From: Pseudomonas thivervalensis
Lineage (GTDB): Bacteria; Pseudomonadota; Gammaproteobacteria; Pseudomonadales; Pseudomonadaceae
Length of the DNA: 64,000 nucleotides
Direction: 5' to 3'
Assembly: GCF_001269655.1 (NCBI RefSeq)
Contig: NZ_LHVE01000015.1
Coordinates: 124,001-188,000 of the forward strand
Positions 53,404 to 62,074 of the stretch are shown piece after piece (the first letter of the stretch is position 1; each line of letters starts with the position of its first letter). The position numbers and the translations under genes are program-made. The notes below the pieces were generated by a model. The model was not told where the DNA came from. It saw only the letters and a program-made list of their open reading frames with translations, and ran no database searches.

Positions 53404-53558
53404 AGGATTGTCGCCAGGCATTCGGGCCGTGTGTGTTTTGTTGGGCTGGCCTGGTCATTACAGGATCGGCAATCAGGCCTTGGATTAATTTCCCCAGTCA
53501 CCGTTTCGTCATCTGATTAGGCCACTCTGTCGCCCTTCAAACCTGCACGGAACCCGTC

Positions 53559-53765
53559 ATGCTGCATGCCGAAAACCAGGATCGCCTCTACCTCATCAGC
53601 CCGAGCGACGAACAACAGAACCTCGTCGACAGCCTGTCCTTCAATGTGCAGGACCGCCATTGGCTGGTGTACTGCGCCCTCGGCGGCCATCAACATGCCG
53701 ACCTGCCGGAGACAGACCTGCTGACCGGGATCAGCGTGCTGGAGTTCTATTCCCAGGCAGCCTGA
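53559..53765 (+). CDS. small conserved hypothetical protein
   Basis: 68 residues: MLHAENQDRLYLISPSDEQQ, NLVDSLSFNVQDRHWLVYCA, LGGHQHADLPETDLLTGISV. ACGGAA lies eight bases before the ATG. Acidic, soluble, no recognised domain. Codon use is like its neighbours. It is convergent with the YajG-like lipoprotein gene, 29 bases apart. Confidence 0.65.
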   Translation: MLHAENQDRLYLISPSDEQQNLVDSLSFNVQDRHWLVYCALGGHQHADLPETDLLTGISVLEFYSQAA

Positions 53766-53794
53766 AAAAACTGTGGGGTTACGGGACTTAAGGT

Positions 53795-54379
53795 TTACTC
53801 AGCCAGCACCTGGCCAATGGTCGGGTCCTTGAACAGCCGGGTCAGGGCATCGCTCAACACGTCGCTGACCAGCTTGGTGTTGGTGTCCTGGTTAGGCGCC
53901 ATGCCGAAGCGTTGGTCCAGGGACGCCCCGTAACGACCGCTGTAGCGGCGGTTGGCGTTCTGCACGTCGGAGCGGAAGGTCGCGCCGATGGTGGCTTCGG
54001 TCACGTACATGCCTTCCTTGGGCGACTGGTACTTGAGCTCGGCCAGGGTCACCGTCAGTTGCGGCGCATTCAAGGCGTTGGCCGTCGGCGTGAAGCCCAG
54101 CAAACGCACCGCCGCTTCAGCCTGGGCCTGCAGCTTGGGCAGGATCTGCGCGCCCTGCACCGTGATCACGCTGGTCTCCGGGTACAACCCGCCGCGGGTG
54201 CCGAGCGTCGGCGACGGACGACCGTCCACGACCCGCACCACCACCGGCTGGCCACGCCCCACTGGCGCCAGTTGGGCATTGAGCTTGGGCTCCGGGTTAA
54301 GTTGTTGCGGGCTGTGGGCGCAGCCGACGAGGGTCAGACTGGTCACAGCGATCAAACCGAACAACAGGCGTTGCAACAT
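53795..54379 (-). CDS. YajG family lipoprotein
   Basis: 194 residues from ATG 54377-54379 after GGAGAGAAG. Signal peptide II: LLFGLIAVTSLTLVGCAHSP, with lipobox LVGC. The mature part (QPVVVRVVDGRPSPTLGTRG, ILPKLQAQAEAAVRLLGFTP, ATIGATFRSDVQNANRRYSG) matches YajG. The residues after the lipid Cys (AH) predict outer-membrane sorting. Function unknown; E. coli YajG sits in a peptidoglycan/AmpG operon, but no ampG is here. Confidence 0.88.
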   Translation of the reverse strand: MLQRLLFGLIAVTSLTLVGCAHSPQQLNPEPKLNAQLAPVGRGQPVVVRVVDGRPSPTLGTRGGLYPETSVITVQGAQILPKLQAQAEAAVRLLGFTPTANALNAPQLTVTLAELKYQSPKEGMYVTEATIGATFRSDVQNANRRYSGRYGASLDQRFGMAPNQDTNTKLVSDVLSDALTRLFKDPTIGQVLAE

Positions 54380-54584
54380 GCTCTTCTCTCCAGAATCGGG
54401 CACAAACAGGCCGGCAGTATAGCGGTGCGCCATCGCGGTGAACTAGCGCCTTGCGATGAATACTGAAATGTCTGACACGGGCCGTGATTGCCGGTTCCTG
54501 TCACCCCATTGTCACGGTCCTTAAACCTGCATGTCATGGCCCGCTGTCAGGCTTGCCCCAAGCTTCCTGACTCGGTATCCGCTC

Positions 54585-54818
54585 ATGCGTTATCTCATCT
54601 CCTTGTTCACCCCGCGCCCTCATCACCGCAGCTTCGCCCTGCTCGATCGCAACGGCCGTTGCCAGGCTTTCAAGCAGTGCAGCCTGCAGCCCATGGGTGA
54701 AGGCTGGGTGGAAATCGACGAGATCCGTCTCAACTGGTTGCACCAGCCACTGCCCGCCAGCGCCCGCGTGCAACCGCTTCGTGCCCGCGCACGCCACCGG
54801 CAACTGTTGACCATCTGA
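54585..54818 (+). CDS. small conserved hypothetical protein
   Basis: 77 residues from ATG 54585: MRYLISLFTPRPHHRSFALL, DRNGRCQAFKQCSLQPMGEG, WVEIDEIRLNWLHQPLPASA, ending in a basic tail (RARARHRQL). No recognised domain and no signal peptide. The ribosome site is weak (CGGTATCC), so the start is uncertain. Similar short basic proteins occur in other pseudomonads in my recollection. Confidence 0.6.
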   Translation: MRYLISLFTPRPHHRSFALLDRNGRCQAFKQCSLQPMGEGWVEIDEIRLNWLHQPLPASARVQPLRARARHRQLLTI

Positions 54819-55556
54819 CCGGACGCCTAATAAAAGTCATTAAACACGACCATTTCCCTGCGTTTCTTCGATACAATCTCCCCCCGATTATAAGGACGTC
54901 TCCTGATCGGGCCTCGCAACACCGCTGATGCGCTGGTATTGGCACCCCGCACCGCCCACAGAGAGCCGCCCACACAGATCGAGTGAAGCTGGCGCGCTTG
55001 CTGTTCTCTCAGGCAAATCACCACTTTTCGCGAATCTGCAGAGCTGTCATTACGCTCGGTCACTGAGCTGTCTGCCCGTTTTGCCTGTCATGTACTCCAT
55101 GGGGGCAACCAAACCGGGCGCAGTGCCAGGCTGGGACAGCCCTTTTTTGAGGTTCACGTCTTCAAAAGAGCGTGAAAAAACGGGTTTTCACAACTTCACG
55201 AGAGTGTGGCGAGCAAATGAAGAGTTTTGCGTCTGAACAAGCACCATTAGCGTCTGAAACAGCCCAACGACACAGGACCGGATATCGTTCAAGAACCGGC
55301 GCCTGAAGCCTGTCCGCTACGGATTTGGTTGCACGAACGGATGTCTCGGCCATAAGTCGAATTGCCCGCCCGGCGCTTAAATGAGTTCATGTGACTCTTG
55401 AGGGCAGGCTGCATGCATCCGCGGTAGGTGCGAAAAATTGCGAAGATTCGGACATGGCGATCCTGGCCATGGATCACTGGGGCGCAACTGACCTGCCCCG
55501 CCACTCCTGGCCGCTATGCCGACAATTTGGTGCTGCAGATTTTGGAGACGCGTTAA
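54819..55556 (+). other. 738-bp non-coding region upstream of mqo
   Basis: No convincing gene in either strand. A terminator-like hairpin GGCTG-GGA-CAGCC followed by six Ts lies at 55129-55148. A 29-codon frame (ATG 55217, stop 55304-55306, starting MKSFASEQAPLAS) has a weak ribosome site and is not called. The segment 54835-54900 is AT-rich (CAATCTCCCCCCGATTATAA) and could hold a promoter. An undetected small RNA or a long mqo leader with attenuation are both possible. Confidence 0.4.
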
Positions 55557-57062
55557 ATGGCGCATAACGAAGCAGTCGATGTAGTTCTGGTAGGGGCCGG
55601 CATCATGAGTGCCACCCTGGCCGTGCTGCTCAAGGAGCTCGACCCCGCGATCTCGCTGGAAGTCGTCGAGCTGATGGATTCCGGTGCCGCGGAGAGTTCC
55701 AACCCGTGGAACAACGCCGGTACCGGCCACGCCGGGCTGTGTGAGCTCAACTACACACCCCAGGCGGCCGACGGCACTGTCTACATCAAGAAAGCGGTGC
55801 ACATCAACACCCAGTTCGAAGTGTCGAAGCAGTTCTGGACGTACCTGACAAAAAAAGGCACGTTCGGCTCCTCCAAGTCCTTTATCGCCCCGGTGCCGCA
55901 CCTGAGCTTCGTGCAAGGCGAGAAAGGCGTGGAGTTCCTGAAGAAGCGTTTCGAGCTGATGCGCCAGCATCACGCCTTCGCCGACATGGAATACACCGAA
56001 GACAAAGACCAGATGGCCGAGTGGATGCCGTTGATGATGCCTGGCCGGCCGGACGATGAAGTCATCGCCGCCACCCGCGTCATGAACGGTACCGACGTCA
56101 ACTTCGGTGCCCTGACCAACCAGTTGCTCAAGCACCTGACCAGCGCCCCGGACACCCAGGTCAAATACTGCAAGCGCGTCACCGGCCTCAAGCGCAATGG
56201 CAGCGGCTGGACCGTGAGCATCAAGGACGTCAATTCGGGCAGCACTCGCGAAGTCGACGCCAAGTTCGTGTTCCTCGGTGCCGGCGGCGCGGCCTTGCCG
56301 CTGCTGCAAGCCTCAGGCATCGAGGAAAGCAAGGGCTTCGGCGGCTTCCCGGTCAGCGGCCAGTGGCTGCGTTGCGACAACCCGGAAGTGGTCAAGCACC
56401 ACCAGGCCAAGGTCTACAGCCAGGCAGCGGTGGGCTCGCCGCCAATGTCGGTGCCGCACCTGGACACCCGCGTGGTCGACGGCAAGAAATCCCTGCTGTT
56501 CGGGCCATACGCCGGTTTCACCACCAAGTTCCTCAAGCACGGCTCGATCATGGACCTGCCGCTGTCGGTACGCGCCGGCAACATTGGCCCGATGCTGGCC
56601 GTGGCCCGGGACAACATGGACCTGACCAAGTACCTGATCAGCGAAGTGATGCAGTCCATGGAACAGCGCCTGGAATCCCTGCGTCGGTTCTACCCCGAGG
56701 CGAAAGCCGAAGACTGGCGCCTGGAAGTGGCCGGCCAACGGGTGCAGATCATCAAGAAAGACCCGAAGAAAGGTGGCGTCCTGCAGTTCGGTACCGAACT
56801 GGTGGCCGCCAAGGACGGCAGCCTCGCCGCCCTGCTCGGCGCATCGCCGGGCGCTTCGGTGACCGTGTCGATCATGCTGGAGCTGATCGAGCGCTGCTTC
56901 CCGGACAAGGCCAAGGGTGAGTGGGCTGCCAAGCTCGTAGAGATCTTCCCGGCCCGGGAAAAAGTGCTGGAAACCGACGCGGCGCTGTATCGCAAGGTCA
57001 ATGCGCAGAACAACATTGCCTTGGAGTTGGTTGAAGACAGCAAGGCGCAAAGTTACGCCTGA
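55557..57062 (+). CDS. mqo: malate:quinone oxidoreductase
   Basis: 501 residues. FAD-binding N-terminus VDVVLVGAGIMSATLAVLLK, then AESSNPWNNAGTGHAGLCEL, VFLGAGGAALPLLQASGIEE, KGFGGFPVSGQWLRCDNPEV and LFGPYAGFTTKFLKHGSIMD, all Mqo hallmarks. It oxidises malate to oxaloacetate at the inner membrane, passing electrons to quinone, and replaces or supplements soluble malate dehydrogenase in pseudomonads. TTGGAG precedes the start. The PA4642-like gene nearby suggests the mqoB locus. A strong terminator follows at 57080. Confidence 0.95.
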   Translation: MAHNEAVDVVLVGAGIMSATLAVLLKELDPAISLEVVELMDSGAAESSNPWNNAGTGHAGLCELNYTPQAADGTVYIKKAVHINTQFEVSKQFWTYLTKKGTFGSSKSFIAPVPHLSFVQGEKGVEFLKKRFELMRQHHAFADMEYTEDKDQMAEWMPLMMPGRPDDEVIAATRVMNGTDVNFGALTNQLLKHLTSAPDTQVKYCKRVTGLKRNGSGWTVSIKDVNSGSTREVDAKFVFLGAGGAALPLLQASGIEESKGFGGFPVSGQWLRCDNPEVVKHHQAKVYSQAAVGSPPMSVPHLDTRVVDGKKSLLFGPYAGFTTKFLKHGSIMDLPLSVRAGNIGPMLAVARDNMDLTKYLISEVMQSMEQRLESLRRFYPEAKAEDWRLEVAGQRVQIIKKDPKKGGVLQFGTELVAAKDGSLAALLGASPGASVTVSIMLELIERCFPDKAKGEWAAKLVEIFPAREKVLETDAALYRKVNAQNNIALELVEDSKAQSYA

Positions 57063-57079
57063 TACGTTGCAGTCAATGT

Positions 57080-57110
57080 AAAAAGCCCCCGTGCAAACGG
57101 GGGCTTTTTT
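57080..57110 (+). terminator. Rho-independent terminator after mqo
   Basis: AAAAGCCCCCGT, loop GCAA, ACGGGGGCTTTTTT: a GC-rich stem with a T-run, 18 bases after the mqo stop. The A-run upstream means it can also stop the convergent transcript from 57584. Confidence 0.92.
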
Positions 57111-57125
57111 ATTTCTGCGGCGTTG

Positions 57126-57584
57126 TTAGTTCATGCTGAACTTGATGCGCGTGCCACCGTGATGAACATAATCGTCATCGTCTTCGACATAAAACAATTC
57201 AGCGACACAGGTCCCCGTCGGTTCCGCCTTGACCCAACGATGATAGGGCATTACCGCTTGATCATCGCCCGACGCTCTTGCGACGTGACCAAAACTGAAA
57301 TGACACGTGCGACTGCCTTGCGTGTAGCTAAAGGCCTCTCGCTCGGCGCGCGATTGGGGCAGGTAATAGGTCAACTCCTGGCTCTCACCGGGGTCTATCG
57401 AAAAACTGTGGCCCGCATTGGCCGGATTCTGCGTCCAGGTAAAATCGCTGCCGGGAACGATGACTGCGCCTGTTGCGTTAAAGACTTCGACATTGACAAT
57501 CTCATCCCGCGCACAGGCTGCTGAACTTGCCAGACACGCCGCCAAAGACAACACGCCGGCGATACACTTTTTTTGATCTTCCAT
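57126..57584 (-). CDS. exported hypothetical protein
   Basis: 152 residues with GGAG 13 bases upstream of the ATG. A signal peptide (CIAGVLSLAACLASSAACA, then RDEIVNVEVFNATGAV) predicts export. The mature protein is acidic, with two cysteines (RTCHFSFGHV and PTGTCVAELF) that could form a disulfide, and ends ELFYVEDDDDYVHHGGTRIK. The pattern of beta-strands and aromatic residues suggests a small beta-sandwich. I recognise no family. The upstream 190 bp are notably AT-rich compared with the surroundings, a possible sign of recent gain. Confidence 0.62.
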   Translation of the reverse strand: MEDQKKCIAGVLSLAACLASSAACARDEIVNVEVFNATGAVIVPGSDFTWTQNPANAGHSFSIDPGESQELTYYLPQSRAEREAFSYTQGSRTCHFSFGHVARASGDDQAVMPYHRWVKAEPTGTCVAELFYVEDDDDYVHHGGTRIKFSMN

Positions 57585-57775
57585 GATAGATACAGCTCCA
57601 TTGAAACAATGACGTTAAAGCCAATTGGCTTCGACGCAAAGTAATGGAAATCCAAATAAAACAAAACAGCCCGAATGGTGACATAACCTTTCGGAGCAAC
57701 TTGCAAAGGAAGATATTAGTTGCGCTCAAGCGGTGCCTTCAACGCTCCGAAGAGCGTTGACAGGACTCAACGCAC

Positions 57776-58063
57776 TCAGCCGCGCGCCTTGTTGATCAAC
57801 TCGATGTATTCCTCGGCATTACGCTGGTCCTTGATCAGCGCAACGAAATCGTTGCCGTGCTCGTCCTTGCCGTTGAGGTCATGGCCGGCCTCGACGAAGA
57901 ACGTCAGGAAGCGCTCGAAGTCGTCGACCCGCAGGCCGCGGTAGGCCTTGATCAGTTTGTGCAACGACGGCGAAGTGGCATCGACCGGTTCGAAATTGAG
58001 GAACAGCTTGATCTGCTCATCGCCAATTTCGTCGCCAATCACTTGTTTCTTGTCTTTACGCAT
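57776..58063 (-). CDS. PA4642-like conserved protein
   Basis: 95 residues from ATG 58061-58063. MRKDKKQVIGDEIGDEQIKL, FLNFEPVDATSPSLHKLIKA, YRGLRVDDFERFLTFFVEAG, DLNGKDEHGNDFVALIKDQR. This matches the small PA4642 family of pseudomonads, helical and of unknown function. Its closeness to mqo mirrors the PA4640-PA4642 order as I recall it. Cytoplasmic; no operon partner. Confidence 0.8.
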   Translation of the reverse strand: MRKDKKQVIGDEIGDEQIKLFLNFEPVDATSPSLHKLIKAYRGLRVDDFERFLTFFVEAGHDLNGKDEHGNDFVALIKDQRNAEEYIELINKARG

Positions 58064-58124
58064 TGCCGGCTCCAACTCGCACAATTCACGGGGCGGGCAG
58101 TTTACCCCCCGCAGGCCCCGGGGC

Positions 58125-58610
58125 TCAACGCGGGCGTTCGGCACCGGTGTGCAGGTCGGCCCAGATATGGCCGTTGGCGTAGGTGAGGAACTGCACATAG
58201 ACCGTATTGTTGCGCAGCAGATCGACGACCACCCGGTACTGGGCCTGTGGATAAGACAGCGTCAGGGTCTTGCTCGCCTCATCGAAGACTGGCTTCTTCA
58301 GGCTTTTGCTTTCGCCGTCGAAGTTGAGGATCACCTGGCTGATGGTCGCCCCCTTGTTCAAGGGCTTGCCCTTGAGACGAATCAGCAAGGGCGAAGTGAC
58401 CGGAATCGGTTGCTGGTTGGACTGACGCTGGTTACCCAGCACCACCGAATACTCCGTCACTTGCAGCAACTGCTGTTGTTCAGGCTGTTCCTGGCGCACC
58501 ACCAAGTCATCCGGCGGCAGAAACTGGCTGTGCATCGGCGCGGCCACAGCCGTTAAAGGCAGACTGGCGATCAACAGCGAAATGGCGCAACGGCGGATCG
58601 ATACACGCAT
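58125..58610 (-). CDS. exported hypothetical protein
   Basis: 161 residues from ATG 58608-58610; the longer open frame runs into a REP element and is rejected. A signal peptide (CAISLLIASLPLTAVAAPM) is followed by a Gln-rich stretch (VVRQEQPEQQQLLQVTEYSV) and a beta-rich part (SPLLIRLKGKPLNKGATISQ, TLTLSYPQAQYRVVVDLLRN). No domain recognised; periplasmic by prediction. Start 61 bases upstream of the PA4642-like gene stop side, same strand, so they may share a transcript. Confidence 0.65.
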   Translation of the reverse strand: MRVSIRRCAISLLIASLPLTAVAAPMHSQFLPPDDLVVRQEQPEQQQLLQVTEYSVVLGNQRQSNQQPIPVTSPLLIRLKGKPLNKGATISQVILNFDGESKSLKKPVFDEASKTLTLSYPQAQYRVVVDLLRNNTVYVQFLTYANGHIWADLHTGAERPR

Positions 58611-58747
58611 GACAAGCTCCAGGGTCTTGGCCGAGCACTCTAGCATGAGCATGGACGGTAAAAATAAGCGATCCGGATCAATACATCCGGGCAGCGGGCG
58701 CGGCATACTCAAAGGGCCATCAGCCCTCGCATCGCATGATGCCCCTT

Positions 58748-58916
58748 GTGGCGAGGGAGCTTGCTCCCGCTGGTTTTGTGTAGGAGCTGCCGAAGGCTGC
58801 GATCTTTTGATCTTGATCTTTCGCTCTCGACTCAATAGGCAGTGGAAAGATCGCAGCCTCGTTGCACTCGTCAGCTCCTACGACGCCGCCGAGCGGGAGC
58901 AAGCTCCCTCGCCACA
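58748..58916. repeat. nested composite repeat, copy 3
   Basis: Outer REP arm GTGGCGAGGGAGCTTGCTCC at 58748 and inverted copy ending about 58916. The inner pair is GTAGGAGCTGCCGAAGGCTG from 58780 and GATCGCAGCCTCGTTGCACT ... TCAGCTCCTAC ending about 58881. The inner loop has two GATCTT units, compared with ten at 46889. Confidence 0.87.
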
Positions 58917-58972
58917 GGGATCGTTGTTCGGCAGGTCCAGATGTAACGCCCGTTCATTTGTGTGGAGTGCCC

Positions 58973-60712
58973 ATGTCTTTCTCCGCCCCACCGCTGTTCG
59001 CCGCCTGGCGCCAAACCTGGCGGGCCGGCTATACCCTGGAACGCCTGCGCGGCGATCTGGTGGCCGGGCTGACCGTCGGCATTATCGCCATCCCCCTGGC
59101 CATGGCCCTCGCGATCGCCGTCGGCGTGCCGCCGCAGCACGGCCTTTACACGGTGCTGGTGGCCGCGCCGCTGATCGCCCTCACCGGCGGCTCGCGCTTC
59201 AACGTGAGCGGGCCGACAGCGGCGTTCGTGGTGATCCTGTTGCCCATCACCCAGCAATATGGCCTCGGCGGCCTGCTGTTGTGCACCATGCTCGCCGGCC
59301 TGATCCTGATCGCCCTGGGTCTGATGCGCGCCGGCCGCCTGATCCAGTACATTCCCTATCCGGTCATCCTCGGTTTCACGGCGGGCATCGGCGTGGTCAT
59401 CGCCACCTTGCAACTGAAGGACCTGCTGGGGCTGACCACCGCCGGCCAAGCCAAACACTACATCGAACAACTGGGTGAATTGATCGTGGCGCTGCCCGGT
59501 GCCCGTCTCGGTGATGGGGCCATCGGCGCCGTGTGCCTGGCGGTGCTGATTGTCTGGCCGCGCTGGGTGCCACGGGTGCCCGGGCATTTGGTCGCCCTGC
59601 TGGTGGGCACGCTATTGGGGCTGGCGATGGAGCGCGGCGGATGGCCGATCGCAACGCTGGGCGAACGTTTCAGCTACGTCGCCGATGGCATCATTCACCC
59701 GGGCATACCGCCTTTTTTACCGAGCTTCGACTGGCCCTGGAACCTGCCGGACGGCCAAGGGCATCCGTTGATCCTGTCCTATGACCTGGTCCGCCAATTG
59801 CTGGCGCCCGCCTTTGCCATCGCCATGCTCGGTGCCATCGAGTCACTGTTGTGTGCGGTGGTGGCGGACGGCATGACCGGCAGCAAGCACGACCCCAATG
59901 CCGAGCTGATGGGCCAGGGCCTGGGCAACCTGGTGGCGCCGCTGTTCGGCGGCATCACCGCCACCGCCGCCATTGCCCGCAGCGCCACCAACGTGCGCAG
60001 CGGTGCCTCCTCACCGCTGGCCGCGATCATTCATAGCCTCGTGGTGCTGGTGGCGATTGTGCTGCTGGCGCCGCTGTTCAGTTATTTACCCATGGCCGCA
60101 CTGGCCGCGCTGCTGGTGATGGTCGCCTGGAACATGAGCGAAGCCGGGCATGTGCTGCATACCCTGCGCATCGCCCCACGCAGCGATGTGCTGGTGCTGC
60201 TGACCTGCCTGGGCCTGACGGTGCTGTTCGACATGGTCCTGGCCGTCGCCGTCGGCCTGCTGCTTGCCGCCGGGCTGTTCATCAAGCGCATGAGCGAATT
60301 GACCGACAGCGCCGAGTTGCCACGCCACTTTCACCAGGCCTTGCTGGACATGCCCGAGCATGTACGCTGCTACGGGATTCGTGGGCCGCTGTTCTTCGGC
60401 GCGGCGGAAAAGGCCCTGGATGTGCTGCGCCGTTTCGACCCTGGCGTGCGGGTGGTGGTCGTGGACATGAGTGCCGTGCCGATGCTGGACATGACCGCCC
60501 TGGCCGCGCTGGAAAATATCCTGAGGGATTATCGAAAGCAGGGTATTGGCCTGATCCTGGTCGCGACCGCCCCCCGGGTGCGCCTGAAGTTGCGCCGCGC
60601 TGGCATTCATCGCGAGCAGCGTCAGTTGGCGTATGTGCAGACCTTGGAGCAGGCGCGGGTCAAGAGCGAAAAGTGGCTGGCCGGTGGTGCAGTTCACTCA
60701 AAGCCGGCCTGA
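58973..60712 (+). CDS. SulP family anion transporter with STAS domain
   Basis: 579 residues from ATG 58973 (GTGGAG ribosome site). The N-terminal SulP core has GDLVAGLTVGIIAIPLAMAL, HGLYTVLVAAPLIALTGGSR, FNVSGPTAAFVVILLPITQQ and, in the middle, AIESLLCAVVADGMTGSKHD, with about 10-12 membrane helices. The last 110 residues are a STAS domain (VVVVDMSAVPMLDMTALAAL). SulP members move sulfate, bicarbonate or C4-dicarboxylates (DauA in E. coli). The substrate is not decidable. A REP pair follows. Confidence 0.9.
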   Translation: MSFSAPPLFAAWRQTWRAGYTLERLRGDLVAGLTVGIIAIPLAMALAIAVGVPPQHGLYTVLVAAPLIALTGGSRFNVSGPTAAFVVILLPITQQYGLGGLLLCTMLAGLILIALGLMRAGRLIQYIPYPVILGFTAGIGVVIATLQLKDLLGLTTAGQAKHYIEQLGELIVALPGARLGDGAIGAVCLAVLIVWPRWVPRVPGHLVALLVGTLLGLAMERGGWPIATLGERFSYVADGIIHPGIPPFLPSFDWPWNLPDGQGHPLILSYDLVRQLLAPAFAIAMLGAIESLLCAVVADGMTGSKHDPNAELMGQGLGNLVAPLFGGITATAAIARSATNVRSGASSPLAAIIHSLVVLVAIVLLAPLFSYLPMAALAALLVMVAWNMSEAGHVLHTLRIAPRSDVLVLLTCLGLTVLFDMVLAVAVGLLLAAGLFIKRMSELTDSAELPRHFHQALLDMPEHVRCYGIRGPLFFGAAEKALDVLRRFDPGVRVVVVDMSAVPMLDMTALAALENILRDYRKQGIGLILVATAPRVRLKLRRAGIHREQRQLAYVQTLEQARVKSEKWLAGGAVHSKPA

Positions 60713-60750
60713 TCGGCAGCAAGGAAAGCCTTAGTAGCGAGGAGCACTTT

Positions 60751-60858
60751 TGTGGCGAGGGAGCTTGCTCCCGCTGGGCTGCGTCGCAGCCCCAGGGTGA
60801 GCTGCGCAATTGCAGGTGGGTGCTCCACCCCCAAGCGGGAGCAAGCTCGCTCGCCACA
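60751..60858. repeat. REP inverted pair
   Basis: GTGGCGAGGGAGCTTGCTCC at 60752 faces AAGCGGGAGCAAGCTCGCTC ending at 60858; the right arm carries one change (CTCGCTCGCC). Confidence 0.85.
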
Positions 60859-60877
60859 AAAGCGCCATCGTCACGTA

Positions 60878-61351
60878 CTAGTCGAACTGGGCGCGCATCC
60901 AGGCGTGGTATTGCGCCACGCCGGCCTCGCCTTCACGGGGCGCCCAGTGGGCCAGTTCGCCCTCGCCCACGGGCCGATAAGGGCCGGCCTTGCATTCGAA
61001 CATCAGGCTGTCGGCTTCCAGCACCACCAACCCGTGATACACGCCAGCCGGCAGGTCGACGCCGAGGCAATCGCCACCGGCCTGCAGGATGCGCTTGTCC
61101 ACCACCGCACCGGCTTCGTCGAAGATCAACACCCCCAGCCGGCCCTTGAGCACCAGCAAGGTCTCCGCCTTGTCGGCGCTCAGGTGACGATGCGGCGGAA
61201 TATAGGTGGAAGGCTGCAAGCCAACCGCCATGCGGTGGCACGGCTCATCCATCCCATGAAAATTGTGATGCTGTCGGCCGCGAGGGCTGGCCGCGGCTTT
61301 CTCGGCCAGTTCATCGAACAGTGCTTGATCCAGGAAACTTGACCGAGTCAT
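60878..61351 (-). CDS. WbuC family cupin protein
   Basis: 157 residues. FLDQALFDELAEKAAASPRG, RQHHNFHGMDEPCHRMAVGL, the cupin motif STYIPPHRHLSADKAETLLV and then YHGLVVLEADSLMFECKAGP. Histidines in PPHRH and VYHG likely bind a metal. WbuC is found in O-antigen clusters of E. coli, but homologues are scattered. It starts three bases after the hpt stop, so it is co-transcribed with hpt; the link between the two is unclear. Confidence 0.9.
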   Translation of the reverse strand: MTRSSFLDQALFDELAEKAAASPRGRQHHNFHGMDEPCHRMAVGLQPSTYIPPHRHLSADKAETLLVLKGRLGVLIFDEAGAVVDKRILQAGGDCLGVDLPAGVYHGLVVLEADSLMFECKAGPYRPVGEGELAHWAPREGEAGVAQYHAWMRAQFD

Positions 61352-61354
61352 CGA

Positions 61355-61912
61355 TTACATCCCCTTGACGGCGAAAATACCATTGGCGTTGCGCCAGTAA
61401 CCTTTGTAGTCCATGCCGTAGCCGAAGATGTAGCGGTCGATGCACGGCAGGCCGACGAAATCGGCTTTCAAGTCCGGTCGTGCCTTGCGGTCATGGTCCT
61501 TGTCGATCAGCACAGCGGTGTGCACGGCACGGGCGCCGGCGTGTTTGCAGAAGTCGATGATCGCGCCCAGGGTGTGACCTTCGTCGAGGATGTCGTCGAT
61601 GATCAGCACGTCGCGGTCGATGAACGAGACTTCCGGCTTGGCTTTCCAGAACAGGTCGCCACCGCTGGTTTCGTTGCGATAACGCGTCGCGTGCAAGTAG
61701 GACGCTTCCAGGGGGAAGTTCAGATAGGTCAGCAATTTGCCGGAGAAAATCAGCCCGCCGTTCATGACGCAGAACACCACCGGATTGGCATCGGCCAGTT
61801 GCTCATTGATTTGCGCACCGACACGGGCGATGGCCGCTTCGACTTCGGCTTCGGTGTACAGGCAGTCAGCCTCTCGCATGATTTGACGGATATGCTCGAG
61901 ATCAGCGGACAT
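61355..61912 (-). CDS. hpt: hypoxanthine-guanine phosphoribosyltransferase
   Basis: 185 residues from ATG 61910-61912. The PRPP loop is VLIIDDILDEGHTLGAIIDF, and the early segment is VVFCVMNGGLIFSGKLLTYL. LHATRYRNETSGGDLFWKAK forms the flexible loop, and PCIDRYIFGYGMDYKGYWRN is the base-binding end. It salvages hypoxanthine and guanine to IMP and GMP. Divergent from upp-uraA across about 160 bp, forming a nucleobase salvage locus. wbuC follows on the same transcript. Confidence 0.95.
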   Translation of the reverse strand: MSADLEHIRQIMREADCLYTEAEVEAAIARVGAQINEQLADANPVVFCVMNGGLIFSGKLLTYLNFPLEASYLHATRYRNETSGGDLFWKAKPEVSFIDRDVLIIDDILDEGHTLGAIIDFCKHAGARAVHTAVLIDKDHDRKARPDLKADFVGLPCIDRYIFGYGMDYKGYWRNANGIFAVKGM

Positions 61913-62074
61913 GGCGCTCTCCAGGGATGGCAGGTCGGAAAAGCCGGCAAAGGTACGCATCCCGCCCGGCCAGATCAAGCGTTTGTGGACTAACGTTCTG
62001 TATTGTCTATAGGACAACACCCTCGGATAGATTAATCTAGGCCGGTTTTTTTGCCCGCCGCCGGAGCCTTCCCC

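Noticed and set aside
55217..55306. 29-codon frame upstream of mqo
   Set aside because: Weak ribosome site and no recognised leader-peptide features; kept only as a possibility within the leader region.
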